A stretch of 64,000 bases of DNA, from NCBI GenBank assembly GCA_002633005.1, contig NMRA01000066.1, positions 331,009 through 395,008 of the forward strand, read 5' to 3'. The notes below the pieces were generated by a model. The model was not told where the DNA came from. It searched no databases and was given only the letters and a program-made list of their open reading frames with translations. Position 1 is the stretch's first letter, and each line of letters begins with the position of its first letter. Source of the stretch: Phoronis australis (lineage: Eukaryota > Phoronida > Phoronidae). Shown here piece after piece: positions 11,101 to 25,141 of the stretch. Position numbers and translations under genes: made by a program.

Positions 11101-14100
11101 TTTTGCACAGTTCTGTACGTTGTTGTGTTGTGTTGTGTGTATCTGTATATGTACCTGTCTTTTGTAATAAATGTAAAAAATATGATCATAATTGATGAAC
11201 GTAAAGAAAGTGAAACATTGGGACGGTCCCGGACTACATGGCGAAAGAACTACCCTTCGTCCCGCAGGTAGTAAGAAAGCGCATGCCTGGTTTTGACCCC
11301 GAATATCAGGCACCCTTTCACAGGTCATGTCGGAAACCGCCGAGGAGTATGGCTGTGTAAATATTCCCAATTTCAAACCTTCAAAAGTACCGGAAATGAA
11401 AAGGGCGTCTTTAAGAAAGGGGATTCTGTTCGATTCAAAAATAATCTGACAAACGTGTTTCATCCACCACCTCCGAATTTCCTTGTCTTTGTTTGATATC
11501 GGGAAGGAGAAAACGAGAAAAACTTGACATCACGCATTCAAAGATATTTGCCAAGTTTATCCAACTTTCTCCCGCCGAAGTTTCAGCCCACGGCACAGTA
11601 GTAATACTTTGTTGACATTTTATGTAAGGATAGAGTAATGCAGCCGAGCAAACCTTGTAAAGAATACGACAACAACAAAAAACAGGTGGAAATGCAATGT
11701 TGCAAGTTTTTTACTGATGTTGCTACATTATTGGTAAATACAGCGAGATTAAAGTGTCGCTGTGTAATCCGGGACGGCTGTATTAGTGCTTTATGCGGTT
11801 TTTACAAAACATAACTTCGTAAATATCACGTTACCCACTATCCCACGGTGACCTATTTACCATTTCCTGTCTTTTTGCCTCACTCATTCCACTTCATGGA
11901 TGTAACCTGACTGGAATATCGACACTCGATGTCTTATTGTTTATAACTGATGATGTCTAATGAACAGACGAAACGTTGAATCGATAAGAACTTGTTCATT
12001 TGTGCGGCGATTGTCCGTTTATTGATACTATTATGGCCGAAACTGATGTCGTGTACATAACTATTACTCACCCCACGCGAGTAGATATGCCTTCTTCATA
12101 AACCCCGGTATGTATGTAGCCATCACCTTGACGAATCTAAGATACTGCAAGACCCCTTCGACCAACATCCAGGCGAAGGAGACGAGAATCAAGTAATGAA
12201 GAAGAACCGCCACAGCAATACAACCGCCTTTGTCTTTCACTTGTTCTACTCCACCTAAGAACAACACCACACTTAGCAAAAGGGCCAGTGATAGGTTGAA
12301 GATCGTCTGCTGCGAAGGACCTTTGCCAAGTGCTCTGAAACCTCTGCCGTAACTATGTTCTGTGCAGCAGCCACTGAAGAACCTGTGTAGAAATAGGTTT
12401 ACTTTGCACAAATACTGAACCGTGAAGGTATTGATTGCATGATTCCTAACTTCTCAAGCACACGCATTAAGTGTGTTATATTCCAGCCGAATCTCATCTC
12501 AGTGGCGTTTTTATTTGGGGAATACTCTGAACGCCCCCCTCCCCCAACTCAAAATCCTGGATCCGCCTCTGTATCTATCTAAACATACAGCGCATTACAC
12601 TCTAAACTGAAAATTGACAATACTCAGCACCTGTTTCGAAATAATTTACAAATGAGATGGAGCTTTTATCATGATCAAATACCACTGTGGTCAAATCTTT
12701 GTCCAGAGTTACGGCTCCCAGTCGTTACTTCTCTCAGCTAGTAGAAGGTAGGTAGATCAAATTTCCGGTATACAACCAGGCAAAAAGATTTTCGAATTTG
12801 AAACAATAGACTGCCACCCCAGAATCTCTATTACCTAAATTTGGATTGATGAGCGAAGAAACGCCCATTGGCCATGTGCCAGGATACTCACCTGGATAGC
12901 AAGAACGTAACAATGGTGCAGAGAAGTCCCACAATGGACAATGACAGACCAGCAATGCTGATGACGGACAGAGCGAGCTTGTTACCTTCATCCATATAAT
13001 TCCCATACGTCCCGTGGTTGTTGTTAGCGGTTGTACTATTTTTCCCCTGAGTCGTGTCCTCATCATGTACACCCTGACCTGGATCAATTGTTATCCCGTT
13101 TACATCTTGACCTTTATCAACGGTTGTTCCATCTAAACCATGAATGTTGCCAACACTTGACTCATTTTCATCCTGATCTTTGCCAACACCTGTCCCGTTT
13201 ACATTCTGACCTTGGTCAACACCTGTTCCGTTTACATCCTGAACATTGCCAACACTTGTACCGTTTCCGTTCTGATCTATGTCAACACCTGTCCCGTTTA
13301 CATTCTGACCTTGGTCAACACCTGCTCCGTTTACATCCTGACCATTGCCAACACTTGTCCCGTTTCCGTTCTGATCTATGTCAACACCTGTCTCCTTTAC
13401 ATCCTGACCTTTGTCAACACTTGCCCCGTTTGCTTCTTGTTCTTCGTCATTAGGTGTAACTTGTTGATCCGGGTCTTGACCAATAGTTGACACTTGTTCA
13501 GCCAAATCATAACCAATAGTTGTCTGATGTTCAGCCGGACCTTCGTCAGTGGGCTTGTCGTCATCACTGGGTTTGTCTGGTTCATCCTCATCACGGTCAG
13601 CAGATGTCTCATAATAATTCTCAGCAATAAATGTACTGTGCACATCCTAAGAAGCAACAAAATGGTGTCTTTCTGTAACTGTGCAGGCATTTCTCATCAA
13701 AAACTAGAACAGCAGTCGTCCAGTTGATACAAGTGGACCGATTGCGCACAATGGACTGGAATTCTCTAGATGTATCAAACACAGTTGATGAACCAAAGCA
13801 ATTCACGTGAAAGGCTAACGCAAAGGCTATATACATGTATAGGTTATCCCATATAGGCCCACACAGGAATACTACTGCCATATCCTATCGAGAATTCATT
13901 CGTTTGGGAATGTTCCAACTAGACCAAACGCTGGCTCATGTACATGTAGGATTCATAACAACCGCGAAACACCAAAAGCTACTTGGTACGCAAGGCCATG
14001 GTTCTAACAGAAGACCGTTGTGCTACTTTCTAATTTATGGTTTTAAAAAAGCATAGGACGATTCACTAAATAATGGAAACTTTTTTCCAAACTAACCACA

Positions 14101-17100
14101 CGTAATGTTATGCGTGTCCACGTTGATGTAAACCTTTGCACACATTCTAAAAATCATTGAAAGAATTCGAAAATGAAAATTACTGGTTTTCAAACCAAAC
14201 TGCATTGTTTTGATTGACGTTGGAAGGCCAATATGAATTTAGGTGTCAAATCCAACTGACAGATAAAAACATTACGCTCTTTTTCATCATCCGGGTGAAG
14301 TTTTCATACTTCAACATTATCGTAACTTAGTCTTTGTAATGTACTTCAATGCAAAATTCTGTTTGCCTAATGTTCTTACTTACCAGCAATAGCGCAAAAT
14401 TTGTTAGGTGATCGCACATACAAACGTGTCGTAAACCAACAGTACCGTTGGACCAACATCCTTCTTGACTGAAGTCTCCAAGTTGGTAGTCCCAATAGCC
14501 GCACACCGTGGTGACGTTGGTAGCGTTGTCCTGTGCATAAATTACCACGGCATTTTAACGCCTTCAAACGTTTATTTTGCTGTGACGATTGGCCATGATT
14601 TAGGTAAAAAGTGTCGTCGTGAACGCGACCTTCCTTCAATACCTCTTTTCACAGCTTTGCTGTTCTTGTAACGACAGACCAATACACTGTAGATCTATTG
14701 GTAATTCTAAATTTATGTTCGTTAATACAGAAATCCGTAAATTGTAGATTTTGTTGCTACGTCATTTTCTTTTAACATTATCCTTACCCTGATACTCACT
14801 CTTTTAACTGGAAGAAACGACGTTGTAAGAGGATCTTCAAGATTGAGCTGCATTGCCGATCTGGTGTTAATTTTGGCCGAGATGACTTTACTGTAGGTCT
14901 CCCATTTACGAACACTTGAGTAGTTAGCGGAGATTTGGAAACGAGTTTGGAACAGTTTCCAGTTGTTGTAAAGGATGAAGCTTGTCTGCTGGCCTAATGA
15001 CCACTCTGAAATAATAAACAGAGATTACCAGCGAATCGAGAGTCAATTTATTTACCAGCGGTAGTAATTCCTAATGTATAAGGCAACTTAAGGACTTGGT
15101 TACCAGCACTGCAAATATTCATTAAGGTTCTTAAAGTTCTAGAAAAATGTCGGCTTACTTTGGAACAGCATATCTCATAAATGGTTACTTGAAAAGGACT
15201 ATATTAACCTTGATATGTTGGACAGCCGTGCCTTCCACAGGAAATTTGCTAAATTTATTCGTGAATTCTGGTGAACTTAAGTTGTAGACTGCAACGGTTT
15301 ACCAGTTAAATTTATGATCCAAAATTTGCTGAAATTAGTGTTTACGGTTGCATGAACTTCGAGCACTTTGATCTGATAGACATTTACACTACGCACAGTC
15401 ACCAAAAATCACACCCCTCGGCCTGGCCGACATGTGCGAGTTTCTTACGAACAGTTCTCTCTTCATCAACAGTGCTCTCACAACAACGATCTTCAAAAGA
15501 AATAACTACTTTTCGAATACACTGGGGAAAATACTTAATGGCTATGAAAGCATCGAGAATATTGTCTTTGTTCCATTACCAACAAGTATCTTCAAGTTCT
15601 TTAAACTTGCATTCTTTCGATGGCGGTCAATGAATGCTATTAATACAACCCCCATTTTGGCCGATTGTTCCACATGTCTTGATGCTGCTGTTCGTCACAT
15701 GATGAATTTCCGAAGTTTTACGAACAATTTAAAATGTCATCTACTTCCCTTAGTGAATAGCAGACAGCATTAGATTGATAAGGGGTTATTGCCTTCAATA
15801 GAGGACCCAGTCTGATAGGGGGTCCTGACACTCAATTCCACCAACGATTGGCTCTCGAATATGGGCACTCTTTTAACATAAAGTTATCACAGAATAGGGA
15901 AAATCCATTTCAAAAGCGGATCTTTACTAAGAATAGGATGACAAGGGCATGAAAAAGTGGCCATGGAGGCCACCAATAGACCCCCCTCCCCCAAGGACTG
16001 GGGCTCCTAAAGGTGATAAAACTTGATGTCTGAAATACAGGAAATGAGTAGCAATTGGTGCTATCACCTGAGGGCCCCTATACGACAGGTTACCAATGTC
16101 AAAAATAGAAGAAAGAGACCAACACAGAGAGTGCACATAGAGAAATGCATTTGTCTTCCTAAATTTACATCTCTGAATCAGCAGTAAGACTATCTATACT
16201 GAAAAATGAACCCCACCCCCGCACACGCAAAAATGTCCTGGTCAGGGTCTCCAAAGGTTAATCCTGCAGTGACAGTTGACGCAAGCTCTCGTAAATTTCT
16301 TATCTTCTGCAACCTCCGCTCTCTTATTCTCCTCGGTCCTACGCCTAAGTCTGTCACCACGATTTCGAACCCGGACTTTTATTGCAACATTGTCACATTT
16401 TAAACAAGATTAATACTAAAGAAGGTTATTGAGGCAAGTCGCAAATTGTTTAATTATGGATGAACTTGCAGCACCACCTGTCGCAATTTGGACAAAGATG
16501 CGTGCATGCACGGAAAACGCACCTGCCAAGATTTCGTCGAGCTTCTGTCAAGATTTAGCCAAAATTAAAATTGGTTCTAGCCGATAGGAAATGGATACTA
16601 CGTTTTTTGCATTAAAATTGCATCGAATTTTGACGCTGTCCATTTCATTTTGAAAACTACCTAACGCAAGCCGGCCTTGTTCTTCTTAGTCTTGTTAAGG
16701 GAAAGAGAACTTATAGTGTTATAAATGCTTGTCTTAAACCTTACGTACCTGGAACATAAACGTAAGACGACCAGCCAACCTCCGGCGCTAGGTATTCGTA
16801 CGACGTGAAAGTATTGCAGAGTTCGCAAGTTTTCAACGCTCTGTTAAAGTTGAAGCCGACGCACACTTCCGACGACATTGTGCTCTGTAGCTTGCCAGTA
16901 CATTGAAACGCGCAATCACTGACATTTGTCGAAGCGACAGTAACCTTTTTACTAAAAAGTATTTTGGTATTTCTCGTCTCGTTAAATAGATGCAGTACAC
17001 CTGCAAATCCAAATATAAAGTTTTAGCAAACAAGTGTAATAATTACCCTGGACTTGAGAGACGGGATTCAAACAATGATCGAAGACTCAAGTCGGTAATT

Positions 17101-20100
17101 TAATCAAAATGTGCTCTACAACAGGTCGAGTTTCAAGTTTTAACTCTTAAAAGAGTTAAGCAATTTGGGACCCCGTCGTACTTCAGCTGGCCTTGGGAAT
17201 CGCTTCAGTCTTTAAGCAATTGAAAAGAATGTCAAGGCATTTAACTGTTGAAACTTTTATGTAGTTTTCTTCGTGCACAACTATTTTTTGTATTCACATT
17301 TCTCAAAAATGTATTCCTTGTTGATCAATTTTCATTGAAACCGGGGCCTGGGGTCTAACCTTTGTACCCGAAATCGAATTTTCCATTTTTTTATTTTAAT
17401 AAGAGCACTGTTTATCGACCTGTGCTATAGTATACTAAGGTTTATCAAGTGAGTTTCTAGTTCAACTTCCAACCTGATAACCCCAAGGTTCGAGCTACAG
17501 ACTACGGGGTAAAAGCTCGAGATTTCGAGTTCAGACAAGAAATATCAAATCAAACCTTCGGTCATTAAGTGCAAGGTGTAATAAACCACAGTATACTACA
17601 TCACAGAACAACAGATACGCATCGTGAGTTTGCACAAAAATGGAGTGGAAATATCAAAAAAATTAGTTCAACTTCGAGTTCAAAGATTATAGACTCGGGG
17701 CCAACCAGTTCCCGTGAAATACTGAGAAATACACACTTGAAGCAAGCCATTTAAGATACACTCAGCATATTGGCACTAAATGAGGCAGCTAACTGATAGC
17801 GCAGTTCTTTGTCTGGGCTATGCCCATGAAAGGACTACCTGCACGCTGGCGAGTGTTGCAATGACGAATTAAAGCAAAGATAACGAACCTTTAGGGTCTA
17901 CGAGAGACATGGGCAGCTTGATGGTCAAATCGGTTGAGTTAATGCTGCGATTGACTCCAACGTTATACAGGGGTTGCACGGACGTCTTTCTTATACCATC
18001 ACTTGTTGCGTTGGTGAACAGTTGAATGCCACTGACTTTGTTTGTTTCGTTCACGCCTACGTAAAACGTACCGATGGCAATATTGGGCAAAGTCTGCACA
18101 AAGCTAGAGCTAAGGTCGATGTGCACTCTTCCGGTAATTATCTCCATAGCTCTTGTCAATCTGAAAAGTTACGTGTAAAATTGTGGACGCCATTTGTACG
18201 ACTCTCTGCTGCGATTGTTCTAGACAAGAGCTTTGATTTACAAAGAAGCACTGAAGATGGTTGATAAGTTGTCACCAGGGCGCGCTACATGAACCAGATT
18301 TCCAGTCCATCTGCTGGGTCTATCCTTCCCGAAATAGAAACGAACCTTACACGTTTCACAAAACAAATAAAATACGCGACAGAGCTCTTTTAATTCACTG
18401 TTGAAGCACCGCAGTTGTAACAATATCGGTCTTCTTCAGACTCTCCATACCGTAATGGGGGCAGTGTGGTCTCCAGTGATAGAGTCGACACCTTCCAAAG
18501 TGAAGATTACGGATAATAATCAATTTTACTCGTTATCATTACTAATATCAATATCATAATCATTACCCTTATTTTTATTATTAACCATAATGCAGGAATT
18601 TTGCTAATCTCTATTCAAGCGTCCCCTGAAACACTGGAAGTCCGCTTTTGCAAACAATACCGTTCTAGGGATAGTCTACCTTGACGACGCTCCGTCGACC
18701 TCTTGAGAATTCGCAATTACTGAATCATTAGCGCGCATCACGTTGTCAAAGATATGTAGAACGTTTTTGACTACCTGCAAGAACACAAATTTGACTAAAT
18801 ATCACTACTAACAATATCACTTAACAGTCTGTTATTCTTCTCAGTGCCACGCAAATAAATATAGATTATACCTCAATGTCAGCCTAGAATGGCCAATACA
18901 ACCGTGTAAAAACCCATTTGGTTATCTCGCTAGTGAGTATTTTGTATCTTCAGACTTCTCCCGATGCAACTGATAACCTTCGGTCAAAATTGTAAAAATA
19001 CAACTCACTTGTACGCATCAACATGTGATTATATCGGAGTTGTTTTGTACTTACTTGCTGCGAAACGTTTACCAACAGGGTTACACGGCTAACCATGCGT
19101 GATACGTATATGATGTCGGCATAGTTGAGCTCTGTACTTGCATTCGACGTTACTTCGGCAATTTCCTTTGTCAGAGACTTGATGTTGGAAACATTAAAGG
19201 CAACCTGGTAGCAAGTAAAAGCAAAAGATGTGCAGCACTGGATTAAGTGCAAGTTTATCGTAAGATGTAGAACGGAATCATTGGGAAAGCACGTGTGTTC
19301 AGCCGAGTGGATTAGCGCTCATGGCTAAGCAATGAGGGTATTCGGAAAATTCACATTAACTAGAGGGCGCGCGTGTACTAGTGGTGATAGGTGAACAGCC
19401 TTGATTTTGCGAGCCCTTTAAATGCATGGTGAAATGGCTTGCAGTTGTGCCAACTGAATCTGAGATTACGTGAAAAGGGTGCTTCCATGAGAGGAAGTAA
19501 GCAAACCCTAATAAAAAGGTAAGGTTTGTGGTTATCTTAACGATTATTCCATGTTTATTCTACTGATGCCTGTGAACTGAGGTACTCGCCAATCTCGACT
19601 TCGCGGCAGTCGCCAGTCAGGTTAATCTTTGTTTGTTGTGATGTGTGCTACGATACTTGACGTAGCACTCGGGATCTTTTCGTACATCAAAGCAGTATTA
19701 TTGTTTAGAATGATTTCTAACAGGTTTATCAGTGACAGTTACATCAATCAATGCTGAATGTTTATGCTGTCAACTCTGGTGAGTTAAGATTACAATCCAA
19801 GCCCAATAGCGAAGGGCAAGTGACAAATACACATTAGACTATTTGTTTACTCCCTATCCTATGTCTTCCGGAATGTATTGCACGTTGAAATGGAAATCTA
19901 TCATGTCTGTTTTCACGCGACCTTTGGTTTTTAGGTTTGAAGTCTCAAGTTGTATCGTGCAGAGAAGATATGCATAGCTTCTGCACCGTCCCTGAATGGA
20001 CAAAAATTGGTTTTAAGCATTTGACTTCAGCTAACCAGCAAGATCTTCCCGTCCAGTGCAGATCAAAGCCTACTTTCTATGTCGGAGACAACGAACAAAG

Positions 20101-23100
20101 CCTTTGAAAAGGAACAGTTATTTTTTAAACAAAGGTATGTAAGTCATTTTCTTAATTCACTTATTATGGTCCTCAGCGGGGGATTGGCATAGGGTGGGTT
20201 GTAAAATTTGGTGCAACTGACTCTGTGGAAATAGCAGGTAATACATGTTTGAGGGAAAGAGCATGGTGAGGTAATTCTTAACCTTCATGGAGCTCCTTCG
20301 AGTTTATTTCATGAAACCGTTTTGCTATCAATTGTAATCCCATAAAATATATTACATTTTATGAATTTTCAGTGACTGAGTCTTTACTCATGCCTTGAAA
20401 TGTTGCAAGTCATTTATAAATTCAAATGACTGCCATTTTTTGCGAAAATTGCATTTTTGATGGTCCCTTACGATTTGTAATTACTCTTAAACAACAGAAA
20501 GATTATCCATCATTGTTTAAATGACCCAAGTATTCATATCTTCTATTAGAATAAAAATAAAAAGTCTGAGAAACCGTTCCCTCAGCCTTAGACTAGAAGT
20601 ATGCTTGACAGACCCATGAATCTGTAATCGGAGTTTAAAATTGCTGAAGACATCAAAAATATAAACCTTGAAAATGGGTTACAAAGGTTTGAAGTTGTCT
20701 CAGAACTTGCATATTTTGCAGACAAGTGATGCGTTTAAAGAATTGTTATGGCTACGAATGAAAGATAAAGACGCAGTTTTATATAATACTTATTATGTAC
20801 ACCCTTGCTTTTTGAAAATAGTAATTATTTATTTTTTGTGAAGTTGTAGAGCAGTCACCATATCATATTTTTGAAAAACAGGGGTAGCAGTTTTGACCCA
20901 ACCTAGAGTACTTCATTATTCATATTTCAATATTTGTTCCAGGTTTAATGATATTTTAAGGCCACTTCAAGCCGCAACTCAGAAAAGCTTTTGTTACTCC
21001 TTTCTCTTCCCACAGCATTTACAGGCACCAGCAGTGCTGCATGGCACAATGCACAAGTCAGTGGCTGTGGAGAAATGTGAATCGCAGTACTAAGTTACCA
21101 TAAGACAATGTGCCAGTGGAATGTTTGTGTATGAAGAGAAACTATATCTGACTGCTACACAAGTCAGTCTCATTGGTGAGGATGCCCTTTCTTAGGCAAT
21201 GAGTCATGTGTGGACAATAGCTTATTTCCTTTCCTGGAAGAAACATGAGGGACTGAAGCTAAAGAAGACCTAGTGACACTCTGGTCTAGTTCAGGGTCAG
21301 ATTTTGGGCACAAAACAAGTCAAGTGATATGCTGTTGTGTGTAACTTCAAGGATCTAATTGTGGATGTTATTGAGGCTGAATGAGGTTACACGAAGGAAA
21401 GCCACGTGCCGAAACTGGACCTTTTTACAAGCGTTTATATAGGTCATTAAAACTAGATCCCAGTGAAATAAAAAGCAAAGCATCTGGAAAAAATATCTGT
21501 TCTTTCTCACTGGCTGACATAAACTTTTCTTTACAATAGGCTTTTTACAAATGGTACACATTATGAGAAAATGACATTCAGTGACTGCATCGATTGTCTT
21601 ATTGTCAGTAGAAAGCCCGTTAATGTTACAATTTGATGATGGAATAATTTTTGCGTCAACAGGAAGGTTTTCACTAATTATTGAAACCACAATATTTATT
21701 CAGTTTTAAAGCCCCATACAGTGCAGTTGTGCTTATTCTTTATAAAGCCGAAATGATTACCAAATATGCTTACGAATTGTTATTTTCCTGTTGACTTATA
21801 GAAATGTGTAAGAATCAAAATGAAGTATTCCCTTCATTTGATTTGTGTGTGTGCGTGTAATTATTTTTAGAGCTCTCTTAAGAAGGCCATTGAACAACTG
21901 TAAGTTTTGTGTTAACTTGTCTATGAACAAAAGTTCCACATGCAAGAAAAGTATGTTATTGCTGAAGGATTGCTTTTCACTTTGTCAAAAGGTAAAATAG
22001 ATGGTCAGGCGGCTGGTTTCAGTCGTTTTCTCTTACCTGTAACAGAATAGTCAGAGAAATATTAGCAAATTATAAAAGAAAATGCAAGACAAAACTACTT
22101 TTGTAAGGCAGAACATACTTGATGTTTCATCTTCATGTTTTTCTGTAGAGACTAATAATTTTTGTACTCAAATCTTAATTAAGATCTTAATTACAATATC
22201 TGAAACAGGCTAAAAGTGATTTAACAATGTGTATTTTTCATGACACCTAAAATGTGCTTCTGATCTCCAAAAGTAAAATTCATTCTAGGTTTCAATTTTT
22301 ATTCCAATGTAATGTTACGATATTTACTGAATAGCTTATTCATGTTCATTCTTGTTAATTGGATAAGTAAATCTGGTAGTCCTGGGGGTGGGGTTGGCTA
22401 TGAAACAAGGAAACTCGCACATCTACAGAATTTTTATCGGACATAACATAGTTTTTAAGAGAAACTGCTGTGAAAATGTCACCCTTCACTTCTGAGTGTC
22501 ACGTACGATACACCTCTTATATTGGGCGCACTCCCACCCAGGACAATTGAATATGTGAATATGTGCTGCTAGCCCACCCGGCATCCGAGTCCCGGGTGAG
22601 TTTTCGAAAAGAAACACTTAGTTCCACTCGATAAACCACCCGTTATTCAGTGGGGTAACTGGTGGGGATAACATCAGCGAACGATGTAGATAGAAACTTG
22701 TTGCTAAAAACTTACCAAGTAATGTTATATGTAATCTCCCAATGGAAATGCATAGAGCACACACTGACGGAGCTCTTCCGCATCCACACACTTTTTGTCA
22801 GTTGGTTGACCTTTTTGATCGCTATTCTCCACGAATGTAGTACCCTTAGGTCTTTCGGGAATTTGTGACCACCTGTCGAACACTTGCACCAGGGAAAATA
22901 GCAAATAATAAGCGCGACGACGTATTTTGACAGCAATTCCGTCTTTTTACCATCTGTTTACATGCCGACAGCGACGCATGCGCAATTCAATCACCACTAG
23001 TACAGCAGCGACACCGCGAGGATAATTCTCCGAATAGCCCTATTAACAGCCATTAAATGTTTCAAAAGGCTATCATCATTCAGGAACGCATTTTGAATAG

Positions 23101-25085
23101 CTCCTGAAACCGGGCAGTCTGGCTATAGCTTCTGAATTTGTATAAAAGTTGTGCCACTGCAATTATTGCAAAGCAAAGTGAAAGATCAACAGTAGCATAC
23201 GGACGCGAAATTTTCCAACTACACACCAGGAAGAGATAACGGTTATCTATTCCTGGTCACACGGAAGTCACAGTGCCCGCCCTCAAGGTGCATAGTCTAG
23301 GTAATGGGCCAACCGCGAGGTTGTCTTATGTACCACCAGATATTATGGAGATATTGTTTTAAAACACCGACACGTGTGTGTGTGTGTGTGTGTGTGTTAT
23401 GTGAAACTTATCTCAACAGTGAACTTTTAAAGTTTGATGCACAAGTTTAGCTTGTTACGGTCGTTTACAAGTACCCATGCAGCTGTGCAAAATAATAGCG
23501 ATAATCGATTAATGACTTATCATTTCGCCTTTTGTCTGGGTCTCGATAACAATTGGGGAGAGAGATAAAAAATACAATAGCCTGGAATTTCCCGGCACGG
23601 TTGCAGATAAATATTTGATCCTGGTCGTTGCACAAGCAGTTCAAAACACTGATGCAATCAGCGTCGACTAAAAACAGAGAGTATGGTAAATCGACAAGTT
23701 TGGCTTCAGAACTTTCCTATGCATCTGCAGAAAGTGAGACTCATGGGACACTGCAACCACACGAGTTCGATGAATCACCACAAACTTCAAATTTGGGTGA
23801 TACTTCGGAGATCAACTGGGAAGTGACCGACTCTGGCTTCAGGACAAATTTTGATATGGATGACTGTCTGTATAGTCACGAACTGCCTGATTTATACTAC
23901 TCCTCCTACGAGAAAGAAACAAGAACAAAATATCTGAAATGTGAAGGTCGCCATAAAGGATGCGGTTTCATGTGGACTATTGACGACGTTGACCAGTTCA
24001 AGGACAACATCACGTCCACCCCAATCACCGAGGACTGCTGGCATCGACTAAAACCAGGAGAGCACTTGAAGTTCTACAACCATGCGGGTGACTATTGGCA
24101 TCACGCCTTATTCGAGTCTTATGACAGTGAAACTCGTGAAGTTACTGTCACCCATTTAAGTAACGAAGAGAAAGAAGCCATCCAAAGCTTAGGACGTGCG
24201 TCAAGTTCGAAAGCATCGCCGTATAAAGCAAGTGTGCGGACCGAACGCAAACAGGTCTCCCCAAAGGTAACAGTTTACCGAGAGATTTATGCTAAAAACG
24301 ATTGCTTTGATCCTCAGTTGTGTCTGGAGAACGCTCGAAGTCTACTTGGAAAAAAAGATTATAACATTTTCTTTAAAAACTGTGAGCATTTCGTGCGATG
24401 GGCGAAACAAGGCCGCCCGAGGAGTTCACAAGTGAATGATTTTGTGATACAAAAGAGAAACCGGACGTTTGCCATGGTCGGCCATAACTTGGCACGCGCC
24501 ATCTGCAAGCGTTTGAAATTCGCGCCTGATATGTTTTTACCAACAACTTTCATTCGAGACCTCGCCAAAATACTGCCAGTGTTGACGTCGGTTGGCATCG
24601 AAATAACGATGATTGTTGTGGAAGTGCGAAAACAGTATAAACGCTATGAGGCTGGTGAAATAATCTTTGACGAGTTGCGTACTTTCACAATAAAACGCAT
24701 CACAGAATCGTCTGCACAGTGCTTAACTTCTATTATTGAGACAACAACAGCGAATACCAAAGAGGCTATAGTAAGGGGTATCCTAAAATCTTTGATAGGT
24801 GCATTCGGCGGCATGGTGCTGGGCGCCATCATCAGCGCCACTGTATATTATCTAATTCTTCAGTAGTTTCATGACCAGTATGATACGAACTTTTTTCGTT
24901 TATGTTTTGATATTTGTTGCTGATTACCGCGATTCATTCTGTTGAACTTTTGCAGACAATCTTGTAAAATTTGAAGGTGATGGCAATAAATTCTTACTCG
25001 CCTAGTATCTCTCTACAGTTGACCTTGTTACCGTTTTTATTGTTTCCATATATTATATACATACACATAATTATTTATCCATTTA

Positions 25086-25141
<56 letters not shown>

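Larger units (their letters stand above)
7690..11190 (+). mobile_element. Decayed L1/Tx1-like LINE, internally deleted and partly inverted
   Basis: A dead non-LTR retrotransposon lies in intron 18. At 7770-8230 is an ORF1-like coiled-coil/RNA-binding protein (DDSEQYSRRNCLVIHGVEE, then across a frameshift INENLTKRKAAIFVQCRRLV). It runs straight into ORF2 sequence downstream of where the endonuclease should be, so the endonuclease is deleted. RT blocks follow: SPALDGFTMEFLKFFW, WRPITLLNSLYKLAS, QTGFI, FILCAE, and QYADDTT at about 9445. The C-terminal FKFIWYGKPDKIKR (~9850) and a CCHC-like region near 10690-10760 also remain. Many stops and frameshifts. The 3' end near 11190 is an A-rich tail after tgtaataaatgt. 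Confidence 0.88.

Noticed and set aside
13031-13490. Long plus-strand frames with repeated HPDLCQHL or ILTFVNTC motifs
   Set aside because: They are the antisense of the 33-bp coding minisatellite in receptor exon 17, which has a clear role on the minus strand.
16747-16830. Possible extra aGPCR exon on the minus strand (SYEYLAPEVGWSSYVYVP before a gtacgt donor)
   Set aside because: Exons 14 and 15 join directly in frame and complete a normal GAIN-B strand order; adding this segment would interrupt it and no matching acceptor was found.
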